Part shown: positions 22,828 through 34,618 of the stretch, piece after piece | How the letters are laid out: each line of letters opens with the position of its first letter | Position numbering within the stretch: the stretch's first letter is position 1 | Assembly: GCA_029964075.1 (NCBI GenBank) | Contig: CM057133.1 | Coordinates: 14,904,699 to 14,968,698, forward strand | Reading direction: 5' to 3' | Length of the DNA stretch: 64,000 bases | Origin: Patiria pectinifera | Taxonomy: Eukaryota > Echinodermata > Asteroidea > Valvatida > Asterinidae | Program-made: the position numbers and the translations under genes | Notes under the pieces: generated by a model | Database searches by the model: none | What the model saw: only the letters and a program-made list of their open reading frames with translations | Told to the model about the DNA's origin: nothing

Positions 22828-22968
22828 GATCACCGGGTATATTAGGTCCAGGTTGGCGTGTGCACACAGCAGTGAAGTCTGAACAGCAGTCACCGAAATA
22901 CGTACACGCCGAGTCACAATAACATCCTCCTTGACTGCCCCAGGAGTAACATCGGTTAGCGCAGGTTG
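22828..22968 (-). CDS. SMB exon E40, class B
   Basis: A-T-C-A-N-R-C; core CTYFGDCCSDFTAVC; tail TRQPGPNIPGD. The last exonic base is C (E20 has G). Confidence 0.9.
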
Positions 22969-23204
22969 CTACAAAAGAGTTTCAGAAGTTAATCGTAAAT
23001 AAGTATTATCCTGACAGAGAGAGCCTTTTTGAGAAAATAATGATGTCTCTTAACAATCAACAAATCCTGTCGCAAGCAAAACGTCAACTAAAAGTTCTGC
23101 GAGGAGCATTAATTCAAGTGTGGTGTAACAACAAATTACAACAAATTGTGGCATTCTGTGTCATGTATGATGTGGAGTATGCAAAATGATCAAGACCAAC
23201 TTAC

Positions 23205-23342
23205 CTTCACCAGAGTTATCTGGCGTTGAATGGTCGCAATAGATATTGAAATCAGGACAGCAGTCGCCGTAATCCTTGCAGACGGAATCACAATAGCAAC
23301 CTCCTTGACCGCCGTCAGTATAGCATCTGAACTGACAAGAAG
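23205..23342 (-). CDS. SMB exon E41, class A
   Basis: CQFRCYTDGGQGGC; core CKDYGDCCPDFNIYC; tail DHSTPDNSGEG. Donor GTAAG. This exon type supplied the 3' half of the chimeric exon at 50361. Confidence 0.9.
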
Positions 23343-23638
23343 CTGGATGAGCGGTAAAACAGAAAAACGAGTTACATCTTTTACAAGAATTAAGATTATC
23401 CGAGAGAAAAAAAATGTCAAAGGCGAGAGTGGTCAAAAGTTACGGTGATAACAACTCAAAACCTGGACAATATTTAAAAAACTCCATTGTCAATATATGT
23501 TTGGCCCTTTCGAGCATTCGATGTGGATGGTTCGTTTTTGTTTTCATAGTTCACCGTTAATATCGAACTGCGATCGAAATTATAACTTGAAGAGCCCATG
23601 ACTTACCAAACATTGCTCTCAATTGAATAGGAACTTAC

Positions 23639-23779
23639 CATCTCCAAAGACATCAGTTCCAGGTGTGCGTTTGCAAACAGAAGTGAAGTCTGAACAGCAG
23701 TCATTGTAATATGAACACGCTGAGTCGCAAGCACACCCTCCTTGACTCCCGGAGGAATAACATCGATTGACGCAGGTTG
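23639..23779 (-). CDS. SMB exon E42, class B
   Basis: A-T-C-V-N-R-C-Y-S-S-G; core CSYYNDCCSDFTSVC; tail KRTPGTDVFGDG. Donor GTAAG. Confidence 0.9.
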
Positions 23780-24135
23780 CTAAAAGAAGAAGAAATCTTT
23801 AATAACACCTTAAGAAAGCTTTATGGTAACCAAAATCGACACCTCACTGAGGCAGCCGTAATGGTAGCTGAACTATTCAGAAACACACCAGATCTGATTG
23901 AAGCCAAATGCGGAATAGACAATTTACGTCTTTTGAAGACTAACGCCTAAAATGCTTAGTAGAAAGCATTATTTTAAAGAGGCTGTCGAAGAGAATGTTT
24001 ACAAATTTGTCACCTGAAATGAGGGGTTGAGTTTGACCTTAAACTGTGGTAATCTATTGTATTCTTTTGGTGCAACTAAAGAATGTTCCTCCGAATGCCA
24101 ACCCCCGAAAATTATTCCCGACGTAGGCAATTTAC

Positions 24136-24276
24136 CTTCACCAGAACTATTATGTGGATGTGAATGGACGCAGTACATATTGTAATCTGGACAGCAGTCG
24201 CCGAAAGTTGGGCAGACGGAATCACAGTAGCAACCTCCTTGACTGCCCCATTCGTAACACCGGAATCGACACGAAG
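24136..24276 (-). CDS. SMB exon E43, class A
   Basis: CRFRCYEWGSQGGC; core CPTFGDCCPDYNMYC; tail VHSHPHNSSGEG with an N-S-S sequon not in E23. Confidence 0.9.
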
Positions 24277-24745
24277 CTATAAGAGAGATTAAATAAAAAA
24301 CAACGTTAATATCATGAAACCGATTTTAGAAATTATATGTCTTACTCCTTTACACCTCATAGTCATGAGAAACTATGCCGACACAATTTGAGCAAAAAGT
24401 TTAAAACAACAACCTTCTTGATTTCAAAACGACAAGATGAAAACGGTGATTATATTTGAAACAAGAAGTGACAAAATTATTTATACATATGTACTTTGCT
24501 CAAAGATTGCTGGATTTTGCTTGCTCTCCGAAAGAAAAAAGTAAGACTGGACATCTTGGTCAGTCAAAATTTTTAAGGATAAGCCGTATATTTAAAAAAA
24601 AAAACAACATTTTTTTTTGAAATCAGCATAACAAACATAAAATATTCTTTAGTTGACATAGTAACGTTATAAATCATTTCCATGTGCTCTTTTGCCAAAG
24701 TAAAAATCCTGTATAAATGAAAATTTCACTTGTATTCGTACTTAC

Positions 24746-24886
24746 CATCTCCAAAGACATCATTTCCAGGTGCGCGTGTGCAAACCGAAGTGAAGTCCGA
24801 ACAGCAGTCGTTAAAATATGTACACGCTGAGTCGCAGGCACATCCTCCTGTACTTCCCCAGGAGTAACATCGATTGACGCAGCTAG
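24746..24886 (-). CDS. SMB exon E44, class B
   Basis: A-S-C-V-N-R-C; GSTGGCACDSAC; core CTYFNDCCSDFTSVC; tail TRAPGNDVFGDG. The following intron is only 147 bp. Confidence 0.9.
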
Positions 24887-25033
24887 CTGAAACGTTGATA
24901 TTCAAGGTTTAAAATAAAAATTAAACGCCCTGACTAAGCTTTGATATATACCAGGTAATTATGGTGTGCTTTGAGATTGTACCTCCAAGAACATATTAAT
25001 CTCAAAAAACGTTTACATCGTAGGCCGATTTAC

Positions 25034-25174
25034 CTTTACCAGCTCGATAATGTGGATGTTTGTGCACGCAATAGGTATGGTAATCTGGACAGCAGTCGCC
25101 ATAATCTGGACAGACGGAATCACAATAGCAACCTCCTTGGCTGCCCCATTGGTAACATCGGAATTGACAGGAAG
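25034..25174 (-). CDS. SMB exon E45, class A
   Basis: CQFRCYQWGSQGGC; core CPDYGDCCPDYHTYC; tail VHKHPHYRAGKG. Donor GTAAAT. Confidence 0.9.
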
Positions 25175-25348
25175 CTATAAGAAAGGTCAATTACAAACAC
25201 AACCATAACATCTTGAAACTGAATTGAAAACTCATGAGAAAACTACTTGTGTGCTATGCTGTGCGTCCCTAGGTTAAAGAAAATAATACATTCCCTACAC
25301 GTTTCCTATAAGACAGTTTGATATTGGTACCTGTCCACCACAAAAGTT

Positions 25349-25985
25349 ATAATAATAATAATAATAATAAAACCGTTCTTATTAAGCGCATTACACGGAG
25401 TCCCAATTTTTAATGTACAAATTAAAAATAGGACAAAAATTAATCAGAATTGAACAAAAGGGTTTTGAGGAGGCATTTGAATTGATCCAGACTTTGTGCG
25501 TCTTTGATGCTTTGGGGGAGTTTGTTCCAAAGAGTGGGCGACGATGTAGAAAAAGCACGCTTGCCGTATGTCCTTGTCGATGACGATGAACAGGTGAGTA
25601 GGGATTGTGAGTGGGAGCGGAGTTTTCGTGGAGGTTCATATTTGTTAATCAGATCCTGTAGATATGTTGGCGCATGGCTGTGGATGCAGTTATACGTAAT
25701 CAGAAGTACTTTGTACACAATCCGTTGCCTAACCGGAAGCCAGTGTAGGTCGCGGAAGATTGGTGAAATATGGTCACTACTTTTGGTTCGGGTGACCAAT
25801 CTGGCTTGCCGAGTTCTGAACTCGCTGTAACTTGGAGATTGTTGAGTCAGGGTAGGCCAAGAAGAAGGCTGTTGCAGAAATCAAGGCGACATGTGATGAG
25901 AGCGTGAACTAGCTTTTCTGTGGTAGGTTTGTCGAGAAATTTGCGAATTTGTCCAATCTTGTTATGAACAAGTGTGTGCAAGAAT
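25349..25985 (-). mobile_element. CR1/L2-like LINE fragment, copy 2
   Basis: Same insertion as 13799-14445, duplicated with its flanks including the (TTA)n tail. Single-base insertions (near 25806 and 25851) break the frame, leaving 25440-25799 as the longest open part (LHWLPVRQRI, LWNKLPQSI). Not functional. Confidence 0.85.
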
Positions 25986-26281
25986 TCAGATGCAATCAAC
26001 CAGCCTCATTGACCCTCGTGATTTTAACACAAAAGCTATCGAAGATACATACTTAAATGTGCACCAGAGACATTTTCAACAACTAAGAAATCATTACTTC
26101 ATGTTTTCATTTTACTGTGTGTTACCCGATTTGAAACATTAATACGGAAACCACATAATACGGAAATACAGAATCTCCGATGATCGACAAGGTCACTTTC
26201 TTAAATATTTTGTTTTTAATCTTAACAAGTGTAAAAACCCTGCAGATATCACATTTCTAACTTGCATTACAAATCACTCAC

Positions 26282-26422
26282 CATCCCCAAGGACATTATT
26301 TGCAGGTTGGCGCGTGCAAACAGAAGTGAAGTCTAAACAGCAATCGCCCCAATACGTACATGCGGAGTCACAATAACATCCTCCTTGACTGCCCCAGGAG
26401 TAACAGCGATTTCTGCAGGTTG
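26282..26422 (-). CDS. SMB exon E46, class B
   Basis: A-T-C-R-N-R-C; core CTYWGDCCLDFTSVC (Leu replaces Ser); tail TRQPANNVLGDG. Donor GTGAG. Confidence 0.9.
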
Positions 26423-26762
26423 CTAGAACGAGGATGTTTAGGGAATATGTTAATTAATGCCGTGACTATAAGAATGCTTCATAGATAGGACAGCCTTAAA
26501 GATTCATCCAAACTATTCAGATTCCGATTGGCACCAAATCTGGTGAAGACAATAATTTTCTTATTGAATCCTTTATATCGCAGTTATGTTATTTTTTTCT
26601 CTCCAATTTAATTTGAAGAAACAAAAAGTTTTAGAAAGGCTGTTAAAGCTCAGGACTTGAGTTTCGACACTAGTTTTGGTAATTATATCAATTTGGTGCA
26701 CTTCAAGGCTATCCCTGCAAGACTATGCAGACAAATCCCTTTAATCGTTTGGTCCAATTTAC

Positions 26763-26900
26763 CTTCACCAGAGTCATCTGGCGTTGAATGGACGCAATAT
26801 ATATTGTAATCAGGACAGCAGTCGCCATAATCTTGACAGACGGAATCACAGTAGCAACCCCCTTGACTGCCGTCAGTGTAACATCGGAATTGACAGGATG
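26763..26900 (-). CDS. SMB exon E47, class A
   Basis: CQFRCYTDGSQGGC; core CQDYGDCCPDYNIYC; tail VHSTPDDSGEG. 138 bp. Confidence 0.9.
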
Positions 26901-27183
26901 CTGCTTGAAGTAAAGGAATAAATAAATAAAAACTGGAACCATTAACCAGGTGTTAATAATTCATGCAGGTCTAACTTCAATGAAAATCCACTTGCTCTTC
27001 ATGTAACTTTGCGTCTTGCCTCAACACACTAAGAGCACACATTTCGCAACATTGTCCAGCAAATCGACACAACAATAATCTTGAAGATAACATAGCATCT
27101 CTTCAGCAATTTGTAGTTCATAACCTTTTTGGGGGGAGGGGGGGGGGTGGCTATATTAATTCTCTCAATAGGAAAACACTTAC

Positions 27184-27324
27184 CGTCTCCAAAGACATCA
27201 GTTCCAGGTGTGCGAGTACAAACAGAATCGAAGTCCGTACAGCAGTCACCGAAGGACAGACACGACCAGTCACAATAGCATCCTCCTTGACTGCCCCAAG
27301 AGTAGCAGCGATTGACGCAGGAAG
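27184..27324 (-). CDS. SMB exon E48, class B'
   Basis: A-S-C-V-N-R-C; GGCYCDWSC; core CLSFGDCCTDFDSVC; tail TRTPGTDVFGDG. A G-rich run lies in its downstream intron at 27131-27150. Confidence 0.9.
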
Positions 27325-27696
27325 CTTAAATGAGGATTTGTTTTGGAGAGGAATTAATGAATTACACACGGACCCATCCAATCTGAGTGTACTACCGAGA
27401 TGTTTAAGATAAAAAAACATGCTCATCACTAAATGTGACAAGGGTCTTCAAGACACCGCCCTTCAGTAAGCCTACTGCCTGCAGACGCGATCAATGAGGT
27501 CCTTATTTGATTTTTTTTTAATGATTTTTGGAGCAACACACTAATGCAAATTAATTTTAGAAATAACTATTTGTTCATCCTTGAATATACTGAAATAAAA
27601 TTACAGTATTTATGCATTACTGATTTTAGTAATATTTCATTTATTTTCAGAGCAAACGTTAGTGAAACGAGTGACTAAATTTTCTACAAAACTTAC

Positions 27697-27837
27697 CATC
27701 ACCAGGGGTACTAGGTCCAGGTTGGCGTGTGCAAACAGAATCGAAGTCTGTACAGCAGTCATTGAAATACGGGCACGCTGAGTCGCAATAACATCCTCCT
27801 TGACTGCCCGAGGAGTAACACCGATTAACGCAGGTTG
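27697..27837 (-). CDS. SMB exon E49, class B''
   Basis: A-T-C-V-N-R-C-Y-S-S-G; core CPYFNDCCTDFDSVC; tail TRQPGPSTPGDG. Confidence 0.9.
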
Positions 27838-28185
27838 CTGATTAATGAGGTATCAGAGGTAAATCTTAAACAACAACGACCCAATTAATATGGATTGCAA
27901 TCAGTTCATAAGATAACGATTTGGGTAAAATCTGGAAATACAAAACACATCTGACGAAGGACTCTTATTCAAATCAACTGCAAGGAGCAAATTGGATTTG
28001 TAAGACTTGGAAACAAGCATCGATCTCATGAGAACTGCAAATAATAAAGTAAGGTTTGCAGAGACAATAAAAGGTATCATGAAATTCGGAGCCGATATAG
28101 GAGTTAATATTTCAAATTTTAAGTGGTGATTTATCATAAAGAATATCCTTCTCGATGTAAAACTTTTTTTTTTGAAAGTTATTAC

Positions 28186-28323
28186 CTTCACCCGAGTCAT
28201 CTGGCGCTGAATGGACACAATATGTTTGGTAATCAGGACAGCAGTCGCCAAAATATGTGCACAAGGAATCACAGTAGCATCCTCCTTGACTGCCTTGAGT
28301 ATAGCATCTGAACTGACAAGAAG
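28186..28323 (-). CDS. SMB exon E50, class A'
   Basis: CQFRCYTQGSQGGC; DSLC; core CTYFGDCCPDYQTYC; tail VHSAPDDSGEG. 138 bp. Confidence 0.9.
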
Positions 28324-28532
28324 CTGGAGGAAGAGATTAAATCACCGGCGTAATCAGCTAGAAAGTTCTATTTAATGCAGTACCTTGAGTCACGTTTCCT
28401 GTATTAATTTATTAAATGAATGATCACACCATATAAGCTAGATAATCTTGTAACAACTTTGCAAGGACAGAAACTTCAATTTTTTTGACAATTTCTGTAT
28501 TTGAGCCACTTGACGAGCTAACAATCACTTAC

Positions 28533-28673
28533 CATTACCAGCAACATCATCGCCAGGTGCGCGTGTGCACACAGCAGCGAAGTCTGCACAACAGTCATTG
28601 AAATATGTACACGCTGAGTCACAATTACATCCTCCTTGACTGCCCCATGAGTAACACCGATTAACGCAGGTTG
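28533..28673 (-). CDS. SMB exon E51, class B
   Basis: A-T-C-V-N-R-C; GGCNCDSAC; core CTYFNDCCADFAAVC; tail TRAPGDDVAGNG, same protein as E31. Confidence 0.9.
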
Positions 28674-28965
28674 CTAGAACGAGAATGTTTGACTTTTATC
28701 TTTAATTTCCATGAACTAGATAGCCTTACAGACAACAGACTTTCGAAAAAAAAAGTTTTGAACCAAACACGGAAAGAGGCAAAAGCCGTTTTCAACATTT
28801 ATTTTGAAGAGAATCATTTCGCACAGATGTTAACTACCCTGAACAAATAAGACTTCCCAAGGTTCAAAACTGAATGTAAAGTTCTGCAGTACTAGTTAAT
28901 TAAATGCGTAGCAAGCGATTTAAAATGAAAAGTTGTGTTTATTACAAAATCTATCGCCAAATTAC

Positions 28966-29088
28966 CTTCAGGTGAATGGATGCAAAAGTTATTGTAATCA
29001 GGACAGCAGTCGCCGAAAAATAGACACGCAGAATCACAATAGCAACCTCCTTCACCGCCTGTAGTGAAGCATCTGAGCTGACAAGAAG
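28966..29088 (-). CDS. SMB exon E52, short class A
   Basis: 123 bp as E32: CQLRCFTTGGEGGC, CLFFGDCCPDYNNFC, tail IHSPEG. The next exon upstream, E53, is also class A, with a 794-bp intron and no B exon between. Confidence 0.88.
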
Positions 29089-29882
29089 CTGGATGAGAGG
29101 TACAAACAGGACAAAAAACAACAACAGTGACATCATTATCCAGAAACTAAAATTAACGGATAGAATCATTAAATTGTTTAGTGAAATGTCAGAAAAATAT
29201 TTGTAATTGTCCACATATTGAGTTTCATGGCCTGTTTGTGTAAATGACAATGAAATGAACATTCTCTTATCAATGCAAATAGTTTGAAGGCCTTAACAAA
29301 ATGAAAAGAAATGCAATGTCAAGAGCTATTTAGCATTTGTTGGCACAAACAAAACATTCCAAATGGTCATGTTTTATTTTGTGATATAGTGTAATGCAAA
29401 GTTTCAACGGCAATTTAATATTTGACTTGAAGAAGATATCACTTGTAACATATCAAAAAAATATCCTAGCTTGCGGGTGTGTACAATCAGTCTGAGAAAC
29501 CACGCAAACAGCACGGGAAGACTTGCAAATAGAAGATGTGCTGAAAATAAATCTTCCACCTGAAAACGCCGTACCCTAAGCAAACTGTTTAAATACGAGT
29601 CTTAAGGCATTACCACATCCGACTGCAGGCAAAAAGTCTTTCTTAAAGGTCGTCATTTTGAAGTAAACTACATACCACCGAGGTTATAGAATCCTGAGCA
29701 TTTCTGCAAGTATTATTTCAAAATAGACTCTTTAGCTTTCCGATTCCAAAGCTGATTACTTATGGCAAGAATGAGTTTACATTACAATTTGTGAGAGTTA
29801 TCGTCGTCATGGTGAAGCTTTCTGAACATGTGATCTAGAGTGAGAAAACTGAAACAAACTGTTTTCAACACGGCTAATTTAC
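29089..29882. other. Long intron E53-E52
   Basis: Intron of 794 bp where alternation would predict a class B exon. I see no intact one and no transposon ends. Confidence 0.5.
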
Positions 29883-30023
29883 CTTCACCGGGACCATTGT
29901 GTGGATGCGAATGGACGCAATAGGTATTGTAATCTGGACAGCAGTCGCCGTAATTTGGGCAGACGGAATCACAATAGCATCCTCCTTGACTGCCGTCAGC
30001 ATAGCATCTGAACTGACAAGAAG
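29883..30023 (-). CDS. SMB exon E53, class A
   Basis: CQFRCYADGSQGGC; core CPNYGDCCPDYNTYC; tail VHSHPHNGPGEG. Donor GTAAAT. Its copy-1 counterpart would lie in the 18.26-kb gap. Confidence 0.9.
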
Positions 30024-30551
30024 CTGGATGACAAGAACAACAGAAAAACAAGTTATAACTTTTTCGAGATTTTTTTCAAATAAAGGAGTGGGTCATAGTT
30101 TTATTTTCAGAAATAGGATTAGACAAAAACAATTACCCGTTCAAAACATATTTACCTTGCACGCTTAAAGAGAAACACATGGAAAGTTACAAGCAGAGAG
30201 TTAATAATGTTTTCCAATAAAAAGAAAACTGTTTCAACAAGACACAAATAATGAAAAAGATGTCAAAATCTTTCCTCGTCAGCAAAACTTTTTGCTTGAC
30301 ATTTTTACTGAAAGTCTAAAGGAATGCAAAGTGAGTTTAACGTCAACATTCGTTGCAAGTCATCATTCGCTACGAGTTCGCAGCGCAAATGGACCCCTTT
30401 CGCGCTGATTATGAACCGGCCTTCATCAGAACTCACATTTTCAAAATATTTTCAAAACCGGAAAAAAACCCACCAAAGTTCCTTTATTATAAATTTTGGT
30501 TAAATAATATTCATTGGCTTTTTCCCAAGGTTAAGATCGTACGGCACTTAC

Positions 30552-30692
30552 CATCTCCAAAGACATCATTTCCAGGTTCTCGTATGCACACCGTAGTGAA
30601 GTCTGAACAGCAGTCATCGTAATATGTACACGCCGAGTCGCAAGCACATGCTCCTTGACTACCCCAGGTGTAACATCGATCAACGCAGCTTG
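30552..30692 (-). CDS. SMB exon E54, class B
   Basis: A-S-C-V-D-R-C-Y-T-W; GSQGACACDSAC (Ala replaces the second Gly); core CTYYDDCCSDFTTVC; tail IREPGNDVFGDG. Confidence 0.9.
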
Positions 30693-31032
30693 CTAAAATG
30701 AGAGTGGTGTAGCTTGATCATTTACAATACGAGAAAGCTTCGCGGGTAGCCACTTAGAAACATCACCGCGACAGTCATATTCAGAAAACGTAAAGCCACC
30801 AAAATGGAGCGATATCGGGAACAGACAATTACATCTTCCTGAGAGTGATGAAATTCAGAAGACCTTGCAAAAAGCTTCATTATTAGGTTGAAGGATTGTA
30901 ATATTCAGGGTTTTAAATTCTAAAGCTATAACGTATGCAGGATTTAAGTTTGATTTTCAACAATGGTCATCAATGTCTTCACGGTGTATTTCAAAAACTC
31001 CCAAAAATCGTTCCTGACAAAGGCCAACTTAC

Positions 31033-31173
31033 CGTCACCGGAGCTATCATGTGGATGTGAATGGATGCAATAGGTATGGTAATCTGGACAGCAGTCGCCA
31101 AAAGTTGGGCAGACGGAATCACAAAAGCAACCTCCTTGACTGCCCCATGTGTAACACCGGAATTGACAGGAGG
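31033..31173 (-). CDS. SMB exon E55, class A
   Basis: CQFRCYTWGSQGGC; GGCFCDSVC; core CPTFGDCCPDYHTYC; tail IHSHPHDSSGDG, ending GDG like class B. Donor GTAAG. Confidence 0.9.
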
Positions 31174-31320
31174 CTATAGAAGAAAGGTCACATTTAAAAC
31201 AAAAAATCGGGGTAAAAAATACTTACTTCAGGGAAGACATTTCAGTGTATTGGCAGTTGGTATGTTAACCAACAATGGCCAAAATTCCAACCCATTTTCC
31301 CAACAAAAAATGAACTTGCG

Positions 31321-31366
31321 AGATACAATTTGGCCCTCTGGATCACAATTACAGCCTCCCCGACTG
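31321..31366 (-). pseudogene. Remnant of class A SMB exon
   Basis: Plus-strand text around 31330-31366 still matches the reverse complement of the GSQGGC-x-CDS segment, but cysteines, splice sites and the 3' half are gone. Same unit position as the remnants at 45375 and 59701. Confidence 0.45.
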
Positions 31367-31959
31367 ATATGAGCAAAGACCGGTTCATACTTCATGCAAA
31401 CACGAAGGCGCAGCGAATGTGACGTCCGAAAACATTTGCTGCGAGGATCGCCAGGGTTGAAATGCGAACTAGTGGGGCAGAGAGGGGAAATACTTGGGGG
31501 AATTGTGCCTTTGATGATACAAGCATGGAATTTGGCACACGGTCAGAGTATGTCATGAGAAAGATATTTAGCTATAGGGCCCTAGCAGATTTGTCCTTTG
31601 AAAAAAATATAGGCCTGTAGGTTGAATAACAAGCAATTTTTAAAATTTTCAATTTTCAATTCTGACTGTGTGCCAAATTTCATATCCTCAAAGGCACAAT
31701 CCAATCACTTATCTGCCGTACTAAAATTGCAGCGTGAACACTTGATGCGACGCCACAAATTCGCATTTGCGATCGCTTTTGCGATGAGTATACAAACCGG
31801 CCTTTTTAACAAACATTTATTTTGGGAAACAAATACACACACAGGTGTCGAAACTTTTTTTTCAAAAATGCATCAGAATAACCTAATCTCCATGGCTATA
31901 TTCTCAAATATTATATTCATTTTCTCTTCTTTCTGATGCAGAGATCGTGCACCACTTAC

Positions 31960-32100
31960 CATCTCCAAAGACATCGTTTCCAGGTGCGCGTGTGCAAACA
32001 GAAGTGAAGTCCGAACAGCAGTCGTTAAAATACGTACATGCTGAGTCGCAGGCACATCCTCCTGTACTGCCCCAGGAGTAACATCGGTCGACGCAGCTTG
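31960..32100 (-). CDS. SMB exon E56, class B
   Basis: A-S-C-V-D-R-C; GSTGGCACDSAC; core CTYFNDCCSDFTSVC; tail TRAPGNDVFGDG. Donor GTAAG. Confidence 0.9.
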
Positions 32101-32463
32101 CTGAAACGAGAATATAAAGAGTCAAAGGTGAATGTGTTTCATACCTTTATTGACACACCCAAAATGATAATGAAAAAGTTATTCAACGAAAACTGGTTAA
32201 AGGCAACACACAAATACAAGCCTAGACAACTGTGGTCTTAGAGAGATGTGGAAAAAAAAAAAACTTGATAAGATTTAGCTTGTTCATACTTATTTTATAT
32301 TCTAGACAGAAATCAAGAAGTTCAAAAATAATTGTTTCATAAAGGGTCTCCAAATTATACCATAACATCTATTGATAAAGTGTTATCTCTACATGTAGTC
32401 AATTTATACGGTTCACTTCCAATAAAATAAAGAATACGCTATCCTCCTAAATTGGACATTTAC

Positions 32464-32604
32464 CTTTTCCAGCGCCATAATGTGGATGCTTATGGACGCA
32501 ATAGGTATGGTAGTCTGGACAGCAGTCGCCATAATCCGGACAGACGGAATCACAATAGCAACCTCCTTGACTGCCCCATTGGTAACATCGGAATTGACAG
32601 GAAG
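32464..32604 (-). CDS. SMB exon E57, class A
   Basis: CQFRCYQWGSQGGC; core CPDYGDCCPDYHTYC; tail VHKHPHYGAGKG. Donor GTAAAT. Confidence 0.9.
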
Positions 32605-33024
32605 CTAGGACAAAAAGTTTTTGAAATTAAAATTTAAGAACGAATGCTTTACTGTATTACATAGCTCCCATCGAATCCAAATGAAGTTTACTACTCAGCT
32701 ACCATACAAAGACCCTCGCAAGTCATTGTGTTGAGCAGTAATTAAGGCGAACAGAATTAGAACAAGAAACTAAAGAGAGGAGTGGAGGGGCCGAAAAGAA
32801 GCATGCAACTATGAAACTTTAAACACTTATTCCTTTATACTTACTTCATATCTATTAAGGATTGAAGCCTTACAAAGATAAACATTAAAAAATAAATTAC
32901 AAGATTCGCTCAGACGGATTGCATCTTCAAATAGTCACAGCTGCCAATGCAAATGGACGAATACATTCAAATAAATAAAAATGAGGGAAAGTCAGTATTA
33001 TTTTTTTTTTTGGAAACCACTCAC

Positions 33025-33165
33025 CATCTCCAAAGACATTATTTGCAGGTGAGCGCGTGCAAACAGAGGTGAAGTCTAAACAGCAATCGTCCCAATACGT
33101 ACACGCCGAGTCACAAAAACATCCTCCTTGACTGCCCCAGGAGTAACAGCGATTCACGCAGCTTC
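33025..33165 (-). CDS. SMB exon E58, class B
   Basis: G-S-C-V-N-R-C; GGCFCDSAC; core CTYWDDCCLDFTSVC; tail TRSPANNVFGDG. Donor GTGAG. Confidence 0.9.
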
Positions 33166-33364
33166 CTGAAACGATGACGATAAAGGCACACCTTAATTAC
33201 TAGTACCCGACTAAGAAATTTGCTCGGTGAAATAGTCCTCTATGCAACTACTCAACCTTGATCAAGACCAATTATACCATCTGGTTAACCGCAGCCGATT
33301 AATGAATCTAAACATAATGAAAAGTAATGTTAATAAAGAAAACTCCTTCAAACGGCTAAACAAA

Positions 33365-33535
33365 TAAAGGGAATAAATGTGTGTTTTGCGGTTTTACACA
33401 CTTTGTGTAAGACCAGTTTGGAGTCTGGACGCTAATAATGACCTGATCCAAAGGCGTGGGTCGTTAACAGCGTCCAGACTCCAAACCGGTCTAAATCATA
33501 GTGTTTAAGATCGACAACGCATATATTTAATCCCA
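33365..33535. repeat. Long imperfect palindrome in the E59-E58 intron
   Basis: Arms 33411-33443 and 33459-33491 are 33 bp with about four mismatches around GAGTCTGGACGC, and weaker symmetry extends outward to GGGAATA and its complement. Layout resembles the palindromic end of the TTAA-flanked element at 52787, so it is probably an old member of a related non-autonomous family. Another copy is at 47465-47635. Confidence 0.7.
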
Positions 33536-34215
33536 TTCATAAATAGCTTTTTCTGTCAGAGGGTAAAAACAGGTCAAAAATTAAAAAAAAAATTCTCTTC
33601 ATCTTTTAAACACCCCTTTAGCTACGTTATGGGTCCTCTCGCGAATAGTGCGGACTATGAAATACGGACTCATTGATAGTATTTTGCATACCATCTAAGT
33701 GAGGATTGTGAGAGTTGATCCACCAATAACAGGGTAAAGGGGACAAGGCTTCATAGGAATCCAATTTCATGTGACACTGGAAAAGTGTCCAAGACCAGCC
33801 AGCCGGTGTTCTATCAACCCTTTAAGACCAGCCACGTGACGGGTTCTCAACCAATGGGAATGGGTAAACTGTCTCAGAATGTCTCATAACGGTCACAAGG
33901 AGATACGGGGATACCGTGAGACAGAATTAAGAGATGATTACTGTACCCTCAAATTTTTTTGGGTGATCGAAACAACAAAGTGCTACTTATTATTATAAAA
34001 TTATTTTAAACACCCCACTGGCTATATGTTATTGTATGTGCCTCTGGCGAGTAATCGTAAACACGTGCCGTAGTCGTTAAATACTGTCTAAGACATTAAT
34101 TATGAATGTCTAAAAACAGTCAAAACTGGATACGGGTTATATGGTCATCAGAATTAAGAACTGGTTACTGTCTCCTCAAATTCGTTTAGGCTCTCGGCAC
34201 TACAAATAAATTTAC
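33536..34215. other. Rest of long intron E59-E58
   Basis: No gene seen. Contains sequence around 33795-33870 (CCAGCCACGTGACGGGTTCT) resembling the right part of the element at 52787, so part is probably decayed transposon. The last ~300 bp resemble sequence next to several class A donors (43855, 50770, 58185). Confidence 0.5.
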
Positions 34216-34353
34216 CTTCACCAGATTCATTTGGTGTTGAATGGATGCAATAGGCATTGTAATCAGGACAGCAGTCACCGTAATTTGGGCACACGGAATC
34301 ACAATAGCATCCTCCTTGACTGCCGTCAGTATAGCATCTGAACTGACACGAAG
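34216..34353 (-). CDS. SMB exon E59, class A
   Basis: CQFRCYTDGSQGGC; core CPNYGDCCPDYNAYC; tail IHSTPNESGEG with an N-E-S sequon. 138 bp. Confidence 0.9.
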
Positions 34354-34618
34354 CTGGTACGGAATGTAAAAAAAGTGCAGTAAAAGAAAACAAAGTTAAA
34401 TGTCATACAATTATCTTCATTTTCGGTTAAGCGTACCTAATTTAATTAAAATACAAATTCTTCAATCTACTTTTCAAACCTCATCCGGTCAATAAACAAA
34501 GACAGTAAGAAAAATCTTAAAAGCCTTCTGAATTTTGTATGATGAAGACATGTTTCAACATGGCTACTGCAACGAACATTCCTATTTTTAACTTTGATCA
34601 CTTGATCACACCACGTAC

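Larger units (their letters stand above)
19251..29842. repeat. Large duplicated block, copy 2
   Basis: Counterpart of 7513-18261, exons E33-E52 matching E13-E32 one for one. Differences include a deletion of about 180 bp between E44 and E45 and scattered substitutions. It is a recent duplication or an allelic copy placed in tandem by the assembly. Confidence 0.9.
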
